From: Paractinoplanes polyasparticus
GTDB lineage: Bacteria; Actinomycetota; Actinomycetes; Mycobacteriales; Micromonosporaceae
Length of the DNA: 64,000 bases
Direction of reading: 5' to 3'
Assembly: GCF_019710575.1 (NCBI RefSeq)
Contig: NZ_JAHWFK010000004.1
Location: forward strand, 62,001 to 126,000
Positions within the stretch are counted from its first letter, which is position 1; every line of letters starts with the position of its first letter. The notes beneath the pieces are model-generated. The model was not told the DNA's origin. It did not search any database and saw only the letters and a list, made by a program, of their open reading frames with translations. Below, piece after piece: positions 24,920-33,055 of the stretch. A program made the position numbers and the translations under genes.

Positions 24920-25936
24920 CTACGCGGGCACCACGACCACCTTGCCGGGCACGGTTCGCGCCTCGGCCAGCGTCATGGCCTCCCCGATGCGGGCAAGCGG
25001 CACCCGGGCAGCCACCTGCGCGACGATCCGGCCCTCGGCCAGCAACGACAGCACGGTGGTCAGATCCTCCCGCGTACGGGCCCGGAACGCCGCGAGGTCC
25101 CGCCGGCCGGCCCAAACGTCGTAGAAGGACGCGCGCTTGCCGTTGGGCAGGACGTTCCAGATCGCGAGGCGGGCCAGCGTGACCAGGAAGGCGGGCACCA
25201 TGGGCCCGGTCTGGTGGGCCGCGATGGAGTAGCTGACCAGCGCGCCGCCGGGGGCCAGCAGGCGCCAGGCCCGGCTCAGGTGCTCGCCGCCGAGGTTGTC
25301 GAAGGCCGCGTCGACCCCGCCGGGAGCCAGCTCGCGGATCCGCTCGGCCAACCGCGGGTCGTCGCGGTCGAGCGGAACGACGCCGAAATCGCGGAGGACG
25401 TCGTGGTGGCGCGGATGGGCCGTGCCGAGGACGCGGACGCCGTCGAGTCGCGCCAGCTGAGCGAGCGTGACCCCGACCCCGCCGTTGGCCCCGTGCACGA
25501 GAACCGTCTGCCCGGGTCGGACGCGGGCCGTGCGGTGCAGCATCTGCCACGCGGTCAAGCCGTTGACGACCAGCGTCTCGGCGTCGCCGGGGTCGAGCCC
25601 GCCGGGAACGGCGACCAGGTCGCCGGCCGGCACCAGGGCATGGCTGGCCCAGCCACCGGTCTTGGTCATCGCCGCTACGCGCCGGCCGACCAGGGCCGGG
25701 TCGACCCCGGGGCCGACGCTGTGGACGACGCCGACCAGGTCGTAGCCGGGCACGAACGGAAACTTCGGCTGGCCCGGGTACCGGCCGCGGCGCATGGCTT
25801 GCTCGGCGAAGGACACGCCGCTCGCCTCGACGGTGACCAGCGCCTGATCGGCGCCGGGCGACGGCAGCTCCCGGGTGCGCAGCTGCAGCCCACTGGGCTC
25901 GACGATGCCGGGCAATACCACTTCGGTGATCTCCAT
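24920..25936 (-). CDS. zinc-independent quinone oxidoreductase (MDR superfamily)
   Basis: A 338-residue medium-chain reductase: GroES-like N-terminal domain (GVSFAEQAMRRGRYPGQPKFPFVPGYDLVGVVHSVGPGVD) and NAD(P)-binding domain (VLVHGANGGVGVTLAQLARLDGVRVLGTA). Zn ligands are missing, as in the quinone oxidoreductase/zeta-crystallin branch, which reduces quinones or enones with NADPH. The start at ATG 25936 is supported by GGAGGGGCGCGCC just upstream; the longer frame would translate the operator. It is followed by the TetR repressor, so it probably detoxifies the repressor's ligand. Confidence 0.9.
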   Translation of the reverse strand: MEITEVVLPGIVEPSGLQLRTRELPSPGADQALVTVEASGVSFAEQAMRRGRYPGQPKFPFVPGYDLVGVVHSVGPGVDPALVGRRVAAMTKTGGWASHALVPAGDLVAVPGGLDPGDAETLVVNGLTAWQMLHRTARVRPGQTVLVHGANGGVGVTLAQLARLDGVRVLGTAHPRHHDVLRDFGVVPLDRDDPRLAERIRELAPGGVDAAFDNLGGEHLSRAWRLLAPGGALVSYSIAAHQTGPMVPAFLVTLARLAIWNVLPNGKRASFYDVWAGRRDLAAFRARTREDLTTVLSLLAEGRIVAQVAARVPLARIGEAMTLAEARTVPGKVVVVPA

Positions 25937-25963
25937 GGCGCGCCCCTCCATATATATACGGCC

Positions 25964-26001
25964 GTAAACATACGCCGTTAGGAAACGACTGTATACATAC
26001 G
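25964..26001 (-). promoter_or_regulatory. candidate TetR operator: two direct half-site copies
   Basis: GTAAACATACG at 25964-25974 and GTATACATACG at 25991-26001 (plus strand), a one-mismatch direct repeat at 27-bp spacing in an AT-rich island just upstream of the oxidoreductase-TetR operon. The first copy abuts ACGGCCGT, itself a palindrome. Confidence 0.45.
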
Positions 26002-26010
26002 GGGGAACGG

Positions 26011-26260
26011 TATTTGGCCACGACGTGGTCGGCGGCCGCAAACCAGGACGAGATCGGACCGGTCAGCGGTAGCTCAGCCTGTCGTGACGGCGGCCGCAGA
26101 CTCAGCGCGGGACCGGACCGGGTCAGCAATAGCTCAGCCTGTCGTGACGGCGGCCGCAGACTCAGCGCGGATCGGGCCGGGTCAGCGGCCGTTCAGCTCG
26201 GAGCAGTGGCGAGCCGCGGAACCAGCACGGGACCGGGTCAGCGGTCGTTCAGCTTGGAGT
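26011..26260 (-). repeat. degenerate 60-bp tandem array derived from the 3' end of the permease gene
   Basis: Four units preceding (in plus coordinates) the permease stop. Landmarks AGCTCAGCC / GTTCAGCT occur at 26071, 26131, 26191 and 26247, i.e. periods of 60, 60 and 56 bp, with a more diverged unit near 26011. The unit at 26247 is the real gene end (SKLNDR stop). Units at 26071 and 26131 are almost identical over 50 bp. This fills the 300-bp gap between the two leftward operons. Confidence 0.8.
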
Positions 26261-27653
26261 GGTGGCGGCCGTAGAACCAGTACAGAAGCAGGCCCAGCAG
26301 GAACCAGGCTGCGAAGCGCAACCAGGTCACCGGGTCGAGGAACGTGATCAGCCAGATCGAGAAGACCACGCCGACGGCCGGGATGATCGGCATCAGCGGC
26401 AGGCGGAAGGTGCGCGGGATGTCGGGCCGCCGGTAGCGCAGCACGATGATCGCGATGCACACCACCACGAAGGCGAGCAGGATGCCGATGTTCGTCAGCT
26501 CGGCCGCCTCGCGGATCGGCAGGAAGCCGGCGATGACCGCCGAGGCGATGCCGGCGATCCAGGTCACGCGGGTCGGCACCCGGCGTTCGGGGTGCAGCTT
26601 GCCGAACCAGGCCGGCAGCAGGCCGTCGCGGCTCATCGAGTACCAGACGCGGGTGACGCCCAGCATGAAGGTGAACATCACGGTGAGGATGCCGACGATC
26701 GCGCCGACCGCGATGACGTCGGCCAGCCCGGAGAGGCCGACGGAGGCGAACGCGGTCGAGAAGCCGCTCTCCGGGTCGATCTCGCGGTAGTTCTGCATGC
26801 CGGTCAGCACCAGCGTCGCCAGCACGTACAGCACCATCGAGATGATCAGCGAGTAGATGATGGCCTTGGGCAGATGGCGGCGGGCGTCCTTGGACTCCTC
26901 GGCCGCCGTGCTCATCGCGTCGTAGCCGAAGACGGCGAAGAAGACGGTGGCCGCGCCGGTGATCGCGCCGCTCCAGCCGAACGGGAAGAACGGGTCGTAG
27001 TTCGAGCGGGTGATGTGGAACGCGCCGACCACGACGACCAGCAGGACGATGGCCACCTTGAGAATCACCACTGCCGTCTCGGCCCGGGCCGCGGCCCGGA
27101 TCCCCCGGTTCAGCAGGTACGCGATGAGCAGGCACAACACCACGGCGAAGAGGTCGATCACGTGCCCGTCGCCGGTGCCGGGCGCGCCGAGCATCCAGGC
27201 CGGCAGGTCGACACCGAGGTCGGCCATCAGGAACGAGAAGTAGCCGCTGATGCCGATGGCCACCACCGACACGATCGCCGTGTACTCGAGCAGCAGGTCC
27301 CACCCGATGAACCAGGCCACCACCTCGCCCAGCACGACATACCCGTACGTGTAGGCCGAGCCCGCCCGCGGGATCATGCCGGCGAACTCGGCGTACGACA
27401 GGGCGGCGGCGGCACTGGCGATGCCGGCGATCAGGAACGAGAACAGCACGGCGGGCCCGGCCGTCTCGTTGGCCACCGCCCCGGCCAGCGCGAAGATGCC
27501 CGCGCCGATGATGCCGCCGACGCCGATCGCGGTCAGCTGCCAGAGCCCGAGCGACCGATGGAGGTCGGTGCCCTGCTCGTCGGTGACGTCGTCGACGGGC
27601 TTGCGCCGGAAGACCCCCGATCCCCGGCCGAACCTCTGTGGTGACACCGACAT
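26238..27653 (-). CDS. APC-family amino acid permease (cationic amino acid transporter type)
   Basis: A 471-residue integral membrane protein with about 12 helices. The first helices carry the APC unwound motif GVGGIIGAGIFALAG, then PAVLFSFLIAGIASAAAALSYAEFAGMIPRAGSAYTYGYVVLGE, typical of YfnA/CAT-type permeases; AVFGYDAMSTAAEESKDARRHLPKAI is the helix 6-7 region. It imports or exchanges amino acids across the cytoplasmic membrane; the substrate is not resolved. The ATG at 27653 follows GGAGG at five bases. A 37-codon single-helix gene lies just upstream on the same strand. The 3' end is duplicated as a non-coding array. Confidence 0.9.
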   Translation of the reverse strand: MSVSPQRFGRGSGVFRRKPVDDVTDEQGTDLHRSLGLWQLTAIGVGGIIGAGIFALAGAVANETAGPAVLFSFLIAGIASAAAALSYAEFAGMIPRAGSAYTYGYVVLGEVVAWFIGWDLLLEYTAIVSVVAIGISGYFSFLMADLGVDLPAWMLGAPGTGDGHVIDLFAVVLCLLIAYLLNRGIRAAARAETAVVILKVAIVLLVVVVGAFHITRSNYDPFFPFGWSGAITGAATVFFAVFGYDAMSTAAEESKDARRHLPKAIIYSLIISMVLYVLATLVLTGMQNYREIDPESGFSTAFASVGLSGLADVIAVGAIVGILTVMFTFMLGVTRVWYSMSRDGLLPAWFGKLHPERRVPTRVTWIAGIASAVIAGFLPIREAAELTNIGILLAFVVVCIAIIVLRYRRPDIPRTFRLPLMPIIPAVGVVFSIWLITFLDPVTWLRFAAWFLLGLLLYWFYGRHHSKLNDR

Positions 27654-27729
27654 GACCGCCTCCTCGCTGAGCGCTCCTCTCGGAGTACCACGTGGAGCCG
27701 CACTTCGCATCTACAAAGGTGGATGCGAG

Positions 27730-27843
27730 CTACCCTCGGGCCAGCGCCACCGCGATGAACAGCCCGTAAAAGACGATCAGACCGGCGATCAGCGCGAAGG
27801 TCGTGCCCGGCCCGATGTTGTGTTCGTACTCCTCGTCATCCAC
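27730..27843 (-). CDS. 37-residue single-span membrane protein upstream of the permease
   Basis: A GTG-started frame of 37 codons: an acidic N terminus (MDDEEYEHNIGPGT) and one clear transmembrane helix (FALIAGLIVFYGLFIAVAL) ending in ARG. Amphipathic ordering, stop placement and third-position GC bias all look like real coding sequence. It ends 76 bp before the permease ATG on the same strand. Similar mini-proteins often tune transporters, so a permease-associated subunit is a reasonable but untested guess. The ribosome site is weak. Confidence 0.55.
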   Translation of the reverse strand: MDDEEYEHNIGPGTTFALIAGLIVFYGLFIAVALARG

Positions 27844-27947
27844 ATTCGGTCAACGAGGACGGTCCGCGGGATCGACGGCCGTTCCCCCGATCGGGGCTTG
27901 CCCGTTGTGGACAGTGCCACCACGATGCAGGTCAGGAGGACAGCCAC

Positions 27948-28859
27948 TTGAGCTTCGAGATCGACTATCCCGCCCTGTACTACCCCGCTGACGCCGACAG
28001 CCTGGCCGGCCAGCGCCGGTTCGTCCGGGCGACCCGGCTGCGGCTGTGCGCGCTGTTCGCGGCCGCGGTCGGCGGCGCCTGGTCGCTCGAGGCGGGCTCA
28101 CTCGACCTTTTCGGCCTGCTCGGCCTCCTGTCGTTCGTGGTGGCGCTGGGCATGAGCACCTATCTGCAGACGACCGATCCGGCGCGACGCTGGTACGACG
28201 GTCGCACCGCGAGCGAGTTCGTCAAGACACTGACCTGGCGGTACGTCGCGGGCGGCAACCCCTTCCCGCCGAGCCCGACCGAGGAGGCGGCCGACCGGGC
28301 TTTCCGGTCCCAGCTGGCCGAGGGAATCGAGCTGGACAAACTGCCTGCCCCCCGCGTGGGGGCGCCGACCAAACAGATCACCGACCGGATGCGGGAGCTG
28401 CGCGGCAGGCCGTTCACTCAGCGGCGGCAGGACTACCGCGACGGCCGGGTCGAGGAGCAGCGGCTCTGGCACGCCCGGAAGGCCGACATCAACGAGCAGC
28501 GGAAGAACACCTTCACGGGGATCGCCATCACGCTCGAGTTCGCCGGTGTCGTGGGCGCCGCGTTCAAGGCGTTCGGCCTGCTCGACATCGACCTGCTGGG
28601 TGTCTTCAGCGCAGCCGCCGCCGGGCTCGCGGCCTGGATGCAGGCGCGCAGCTACGGCGACAACCAGCGCGCCTACGCACGGACGGCCCACCAGCTCGGT
28701 CTCATCGCCGACGAGCTGGACACCGTCACCGAGGACGACTGGCCGCGGTTCGTCGACCAGGCCGAGAACGCCCTCTCGTCCGAGCACATCCAGTGGCGCG
28801 CCTCCAAGGGGCTCGGCGCCCCGCGGCAGCGTGGGACGACCTCAGCCGCGGAGTCTTGA
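27948..28859 (+). CDS. DUF4231/SLATT-type membrane protein
   Basis: 303 residues with two pairs of closely spaced helices (LRLCALFAAAVGGAWSLEAG with FGLLGLLSFVVALGMSTYL; GIAITLEFAGVVGAAFKAFG with LGVFSAAAAGLAAWM) and a long charged helical region between and after them. This is the SLATT/DUF4231 layout. SLATT proteins are predicted pore-forming effectors in some nucleotide-signal defence systems, but no nucleotide cyclase or sensor gene is next to this one. The start is a TTG at 27948 with AGGAGG upstream. Its last 18 bp overlap the convergent HEAT-like gene. Confidence 0.7.
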   Translation: MSFEIDYPALYYPADADSLAGQRRFVRATRLRLCALFAAAVGGAWSLEAGSLDLFGLLGLLSFVVALGMSTYLQTTDPARRWYDGRTASEFVKTLTWRYVAGGNPFPPSPTEEAADRAFRSQLAEGIELDKLPAPRVGAPTKQITDRMRELRGRPFTQRRQDYRDGRVEEQRLWHARKADINEQRKNTFTGIAITLEFAGVVGAAFKAFGLLDIDLLGVFSAAAAGLAAWMQARSYGDNQRAYARTAHQLGLIADELDTVTEDDWPRFVDQAENALSSEHIQWRASKGLGAPRQRGTTSAAES

Positions 28860-29441
28860 GGTCAGCTCGTCGGCCGCGGCCCGCCAGCCGGCCTCGGCCG
28901 GGCCGGTGATCATGTCGAGGAGGGCGGGCACGTCGTCGACCGGGCGGCGGTCGCCCGCCCAGCGCAGCAGTGCGTTGGCGGCGTGGTAGCGCACCAGGTA
29001 TTCCTGGTCCTGCACGCCGGCGACCATGGCGCGCACCGACGCCGTGGTGGGCGGGAAGCGACCCAGGGCGATCGCGGCCTCCAGGCGTACGGACTCGGAC
29101 TGCGCGCCCGCCAGCACGCCCGCGACCGGCGTGGCCCAGCCGGGATCACGCGTCAGCGCGTAGAGCCCCTCGGCCACCCGGATGCGGAACTCATCCTGCG
29201 CGCGGATCAGCGCCGTCCGCAGGATGCTGACGGCGTCGGCCGGCGCCAGACCGGCCGCGGCCAGCGCGATGAACGACTGCGCGGCCACCGAGTCCCCCTC
29301 GGCCAGCCCCGCCCGCAGCATGCGCTCGACCACCTTGGGCTCGCGCCGCGCGGCCTCGAGAAGAGCCCCGAACCCGGGTTCCCCCGCGGAATCGGCGAAG
29401 ATCTCGCGCCGCCATCGCTGCCACTTCGCATCCCCGTCCAT
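28842..29441 (-). CDS. HEAT-repeat protein
   Basis: A 199-residue all-helical protein built of HEAT-like units (LRTALIRAQDEFRIRVAEGLYALTRDP; AGAQSESVRLEAAIALGRFP; AGVQDQEYLVRYHAANALLRWAG), with the alternating D/E-R-x-x-A-A/V pattern of PBS-lyase/HEAT repeats. It lacks enzyme motifs and is probably a scaffold. ATG at 29441. The 3' end overlaps the DUF4231 gene by 18 bp on the opposite strand, so both cannot be fully transcribed without antisense overlap. Confidence 0.75.
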   Translation of the reverse strand: MDGDAKWQRWRREIFADSAGEPGFGALLEAARREPKVVERMLRAGLAEGDSVAAQSFIALAAAGLAPADAVSILRTALIRAQDEFRIRVAEGLYALTRDPGWATPVAGVLAGAQSESVRLEAAIALGRFPPTTASVRAMVAGVQDQEYLVRYHAANALLRWAGDRRPVDDVPALLDMITGPAEAGWRAAADELTSRLRG

Positions 29442-29510
29442 CGACGGACATTATTACCACGCCTAGCTGAGAGTACTCACATCGCCACTCGATAGTGCCG
29501 GGAAACACGG

Positions 29511-29543
29511 GCGCCCCGGCCACCGTTGTGGTGGCCGGGGCGT
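29511..29543 (-). terminator. strong hairpin terminator after the MFS gene
   Basis: Perfect 12-bp arms CGCCCCGGCCAC (29512-29523) and GTGGCCGGGGCG (29531-29542), extendable by one pair, with a short loop and no T run, as usual in actinomycetes. It lies 15 bp past the stop of the leftward MFS gene. Confidence 0.8.
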
Positions 29544-29556
29544 TCCGGTACGGAGC

Positions 29557-31047
29557 TCAGTGAGCCATGGCGCGCGGGGCGTCCGGGTCGACGTCCAGCG
29601 GGCCGGTGCGGAACAGCAGGGCCGAGACGACGGCGCAGGCCAGGAACAGGCCGGCCGACCACCAGAACACCGTGTGGTAGCTGGCCAGCGACGCCTCGAG
29701 GGCGACCTGCGGCGAGCGGGCGTGCGAGGTCGCGTAGTTCGTGGCCGCGGTCGCGGCGAACGAGCTGAGCAGGGCCGTGCCGATCGAACCGCCGATCTGC
29801 TGGACCGTGTTGATCATCGCGGAGGCGACGCCGGCGTCCCCGTGCTCGACACCGCTGGTGGCCGCGTTCTGGGTGGGGGCGAAGACCAGACCCAGACCGA
29901 GACCGATGATCAGCAGGCCGGGGAGCACGCCCGAGGCGTACGTCGAATCGATGTCGAGCCGGGTCAGGAAGACCATGCCGGCCGAGGCGATCAGCGCGCC
30001 GGCCGGGACCAGCGGACGGGGACCGACCCGCGGCGTGAGCATCGAACCGGCCGTGGTGGCCGAGAGCATGATGGCGCCGAGCATCGGCAGGAACGCCAGG
30101 CCGGTCTGCACCGGCGTGAAACCGAGGTTCCCGACCAGGTAGTACGTGAGGAACAGGAAGATGCCGAACATCCCGGCGCCGGCGATGCCGATGGCCGCGT
30201 ACGAGCCACCGCGGTTGCGGTCGAGCACGACGCGCAGCGGCAGCAGCGGATGCGGCACCCGCAGCTCGATCAGCACGAAGGCGATCAGCACGACGACGCC
30301 CCCGATGATCGGCACCAGCGTGACGGCCGACGTCCAGCCGTCGGTCTCCGCCTTGCCGAGGCCGAAGACGAGGCCGACCAGACCCACGACAGCGGTGATC
30401 ACGCCGGGGATGTCGATGCGGGCCCGGTTGCGGACCGGCTCGTCCGACAGCTTGGTCAGCGCGCCGGCCACGGCGACGGCCGCGATGACCAGGTTGACGT
30501 AGAGGCACCAGCGCCACGAGGCGTACTCGGTGAGAACCCCGCCCAGCAGCAGGCCGACCGCGCCGCCGGCGCCCGAGATGGCGCCGAAGATGCCGAAGGC
30601 CTTGCCGCGCTCGGCGGGCTCGGTGAAGGTCGTGGAGAGCAGCGAAAGGGCAGCCGGGGCCAGGGCCGCGCCGAACGCGCCCTGGAGGGCCCGCGCGACA
30701 ATCAGCATCTCGAGGCCGTCGGCGGCGCCGCCCAGGGCCGAGGCCAGGGCGAACCCGACCAGGCCGATGAGGAACATCCGCTTGCGGCCGAAGAAGTCGG
30801 ACAGGCGGCCGCCGAGCAGCAGCAGGCTGCCGAAGGCGAGCGCGTAGCCGGTCACGACCCACTGCCGGTCGGCGTCTGAGAACGCCAGGTCGGCCTGGGC
30901 GGTGGGCAGCGCGATGTTCACGATGGTGGCGTCCAGGACGACCATCAGCTGGGCCATCGCGAGGACGACCAGCGCCCACCAGCGCCCGGTCGGGGCCGGC
31001 GACGCCCCGGGCGGGCGCGCCGGTCGTGCTTGGGTATCGGTGGTCAT
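29557..31047 (-). CDS. MFS drug exporter, DHA2 (EmrB/QacA) family
   Basis: A 496-residue, 14-helix major facilitator. Motif A-type loop (GGRLSDFFGRKRMFLIGLVGFALAS), DHA2 motif D1 in helix 1 (VVLDATIVNIALPTAQADL) and motif C (AISGAGGAVGLLLGGVLTEYASWRWCLYVN) are all present. It exports lipophilic drugs or metabolites in exchange for protons. It starts at the ATG at 31047, about 100 bp from the divergent gene at 31151; that gap holds an 8-bp inverted repeat (CTCGGGCG/CGCCCGAG). No dedicated regulator is adjacent. Confidence 0.92.
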   Translation of the reverse strand: MTTDTQARPARPPGASPAPTGRWWALVVLAMAQLMVVLDATIVNIALPTAQADLAFSDADRQWVVTGYALAFGSLLLLGGRLSDFFGRKRMFLIGLVGFALASALGGAADGLEMLIVARALQGAFGAALAPAALSLLSTTFTEPAERGKAFGIFGAISGAGGAVGLLLGGVLTEYASWRWCLYVNLVIAAVAVAGALTKLSDEPVRNRARIDIPGVITAVVGLVGLVFGLGKAETDGWTSAVTLVPIIGGVVVLIAFVLIELRVPHPLLPLRVVLDRNRGGSYAAIGIAGAGMFGIFLFLTYYLVGNLGFTPVQTGLAFLPMLGAIMLSATTAGSMLTPRVGPRPLVPAGALIASAGMVFLTRLDIDSTYASGVLPGLLIIGLGLGLVFAPTQNAATSGVEHGDAGVASAMINTVQQIGGSIGTALLSSFAATAATNYATSHARSPQVALEASLASYHTVFWWSAGLFLACAVVSALLFRTGPLDVDPDAPRAMAH

Positions 31048-31150
31048 CCATAACCTCTCGGGCGAGCGCGGTTCACGTCCCCTTCCGCATCGGCAATCGG
31101 CCGCCCGAGGTTAGGAATCGACGGTTGTGGCTGGCTGCCACCATGGGGGG

Positions 31151-32128
31151 ATGCGACGGCTCTCGTACGTGTACGTCGGCATCGGGGCCGTGCTGCTGCT
31201 CGGCAGCTTCGTGCTGCTCTATCCCCTGCGGCACAACGAGGGCTTCGGCGACGAGCTGCGGATCAGCATCGGCGCCAACCTGTTCGATCTGGTGCTGGCG
31301 GTGCTGGTGTTGCAGCCGCTGGTGCTCTCGCTCAACCGCAACGCCGTCCGGTGGCGCAACCGGCTCGACTACCGCGAGGTGATCCGGCTCATCGACCGCG
31401 CGACCGACCAGGTCGACATCTGGAAGCACTGGACGGGACTGCTCGAGCCCGCGTACGAGGCGGACTTCACCGCCGCCGTCCGGGCCGCCCTCGACCGCGG
31501 GGTGCGCTTCCGCATCCTGCTGACCGACCCGTCCTCGTCCGATGCCGCCGAGCGCGCCCGGCAGGTGACGCCGACCGACGCGCTGGCGCTGATGCGGCAG
31601 AACATCGAGCGGCTGGACGAGTTCCGGCACGAGCTGCCCGAACGGCACCGGTCGCTGTTCCAGGTGCGGATCAGCCCCGTCGGCCCGGCGCACGCCTTCT
31701 ACCGGGTGGACGACTGGCTCTCGTACGGCCTGTTCCGCGACCGCCGGATGAGCGAGAACCTGCAGCGTGAGGTGCGGGTGCGCGGCGACGTCGGCGGGCT
31801 CGCGCTCGAGGCTTTCACGACCCGCTGGAACGCCCCGGGCCTGCGTGACATCCCCGAGCACTACCGCATGCCGTTGCGGTTCACGATCGGCGACGAGACC
31901 GTCGAGCACGACCTGCGCTACGTACTGCACGACGGCGAGCACTGGGTGGACGTCCACCCGGCCGCCCTCCCGTACGCGTTCCACCCCGACCACCAGGTGA
32001 GCGACGGCCACCAGCGCTACGTCCTGGCCGACGCCGCCATCGAGACACGCGAGCGGGCGATGGCCCTCTACTCCGCCAAGTACGGCCCCGGCCAGAGCGC
32101 CGTCCTGCTGCGCCTCACCAGCCCGTGA
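31151..32128 (+). CDS. membrane protein with PLD-like cytosolic domain, unknown function
   Basis: 325 residues: two N-terminal helices (YVYVGIGAVLLLGSFVLLYPL; GANLFDLVLAVLVLQPLVLSL) followed by a soluble domain that looks like the phospholipase-D-like fold of DUF5919-type proteins (VIRLIDRATDQVDIWKHWTGLL, RGVRFRILLTDPSS, HAFYRVDDWLSYGLFRDRRMSENLQ). A true HxKxxxxD motif is not seen, so catalysis is doubtful. The ATG at 31151 follows GGGGGG. It may be a stress sensor or partner of the divergent exporter, but this is only context. Confidence 0.65.
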   Translation: MRRLSYVYVGIGAVLLLGSFVLLYPLRHNEGFGDELRISIGANLFDLVLAVLVLQPLVLSLNRNAVRWRNRLDYREVIRLIDRATDQVDIWKHWTGLLEPAYEADFTAAVRAALDRGVRFRILLTDPSSSDAAERARQVTPTDALALMRQNIERLDEFRHELPERHRSLFQVRISPVGPAHAFYRVDDWLSYGLFRDRRMSENLQREVRVRGDVGGLALEAFTTRWNAPGLRDIPEHYRMPLRFTIGDETVEHDLRYVLHDGEHWVDVHPAALPYAFHPDHQVSDGHQRYVLADAAIETRERAMALYSAKYGPGQSAVLLRLTSP

Positions 32129-32230
32129 TCGCCGAGTCCCACGTTCGTGCCACCCGCCGGGCCGCCCGGCGGGCCCATCACGTCCGTCGATAGGTTGGAG
32201 GCTGTCCACACCGGATCCACGGGGGAACTC

Positions 32231-33055
32231 ATGAGAACCTTGCGCACTGCCTGTCTCGCCGTCGTGCTCGCCGCCACCGGGCTGCTGGTGCCGGCCACCG
32301 CCGCCTCGGCCGCGTCGGCCCCGCTGACCGCGAACGTCGTGTGCGACGCCCGCACCGGCGAGATCACCACCTCGATCTCGGGCCAGCTCTTCACCGGCGC
32401 GCCGGCGCAGGCGGTGAAGGTCGAGTTCAAGCGCACCGGCGGTGTGCGGGTCACGTCCACCGCCAAGACCGCCGTGACGCCGATGTCCCAGCCGCTCACC
32501 GTCACGGCCACGACGACCAGCTCGGGCACGATCGACGCCGCCGGTTACACTGGTCTCTTCAATCCCGCTTCGCAGTACTACCGCGAGACCATGACGGTCA
32601 CGTTCAAGAACCCGGCCACCGGCGCCGTCTACACCACGCGGACCGGGGCCTGTGACGTCGACCGGCGCACCACGGTCACCCTCACCTGCGACCCCGGGAC
32701 TCGCACCTACACCGCGACCGCCGCCGGCATCAACGGGCAGCTCGGCGGGAGTGACGGCGCCGGCCGGCCTTACACGGTCAGCTACCGGTACACCAGCCTC
32801 TCGCAGGCGACCGCGAACGATCCGGCCTTCGAGTACCACAACATCAGCGGCTGGGACTACACCCACCGGGTCGCCCGGGCCGGCGACGGCTCCTGGACCG
32901 ATGTCGGCTACGTCCACACCGGCACGAGCGCGGCCACGCCGTGGTATTCCGACAACGGGCTGACCGTGGCCGTCTTCGACCAGTTCGGCGCCCAGGTCGG
33001 GGCGGGCACGGCCAAGTGCGTCATGTTCCGGCAGGGCCAGCCGGTCGGCTACTGA
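32231..33055 (+). CDS. secreted protein of unknown function
   Basis: 274 residues with a clean signal peptide (LRTACLAVVLAATGLLVPATAASA) and then a Thr/Ser-rich, beta-type mature part in two similar halves, each with a Cys pair (VVCDARTG ... RTGACDV and LTCDPGTR ... AKCVMF). No recognised enzyme or binding domain. It is probably an extracellular Ig-like or wall-associated protein. The ATG at 32231 follows GGGGGA. It converges directly on the GPP34 gene, with stop codons back to back and no spacer. Confidence 0.7.
   Translation: MRTLRTACLAVVLAATGLLVPATAASAASAPLTANVVCDARTGEITTSISGQLFTGAPAQAVKVEFKRTGGVRVTSTAKTAVTPMSQPLTVTATTTSSGTIDAAGYTGLFNPASQYYRETMTVTFKNPATGAVYTTRTGACDVDRRTTVTLTCDPGTRTYTATAAGINGQLGGSDGAGRPYTVSYRYTSLSQATANDPAFEYHNISGWDYTHRVARAGDGSWTDVGYVHTGTSAATPWYSDNGLTVAVFDQFGAQVGAGTAKCVMFRQGQPVGY

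Noticed and set aside
31057-31109. Inverted repeat CTCGGGCG/CGCCCGAG between the MFS exporter and the divergent membrane protein gene
   Set aside because: The arms are GC-only, 8 bp long and separated by 37 bp, which is close to chance in this composition; no regulator is adjacent.
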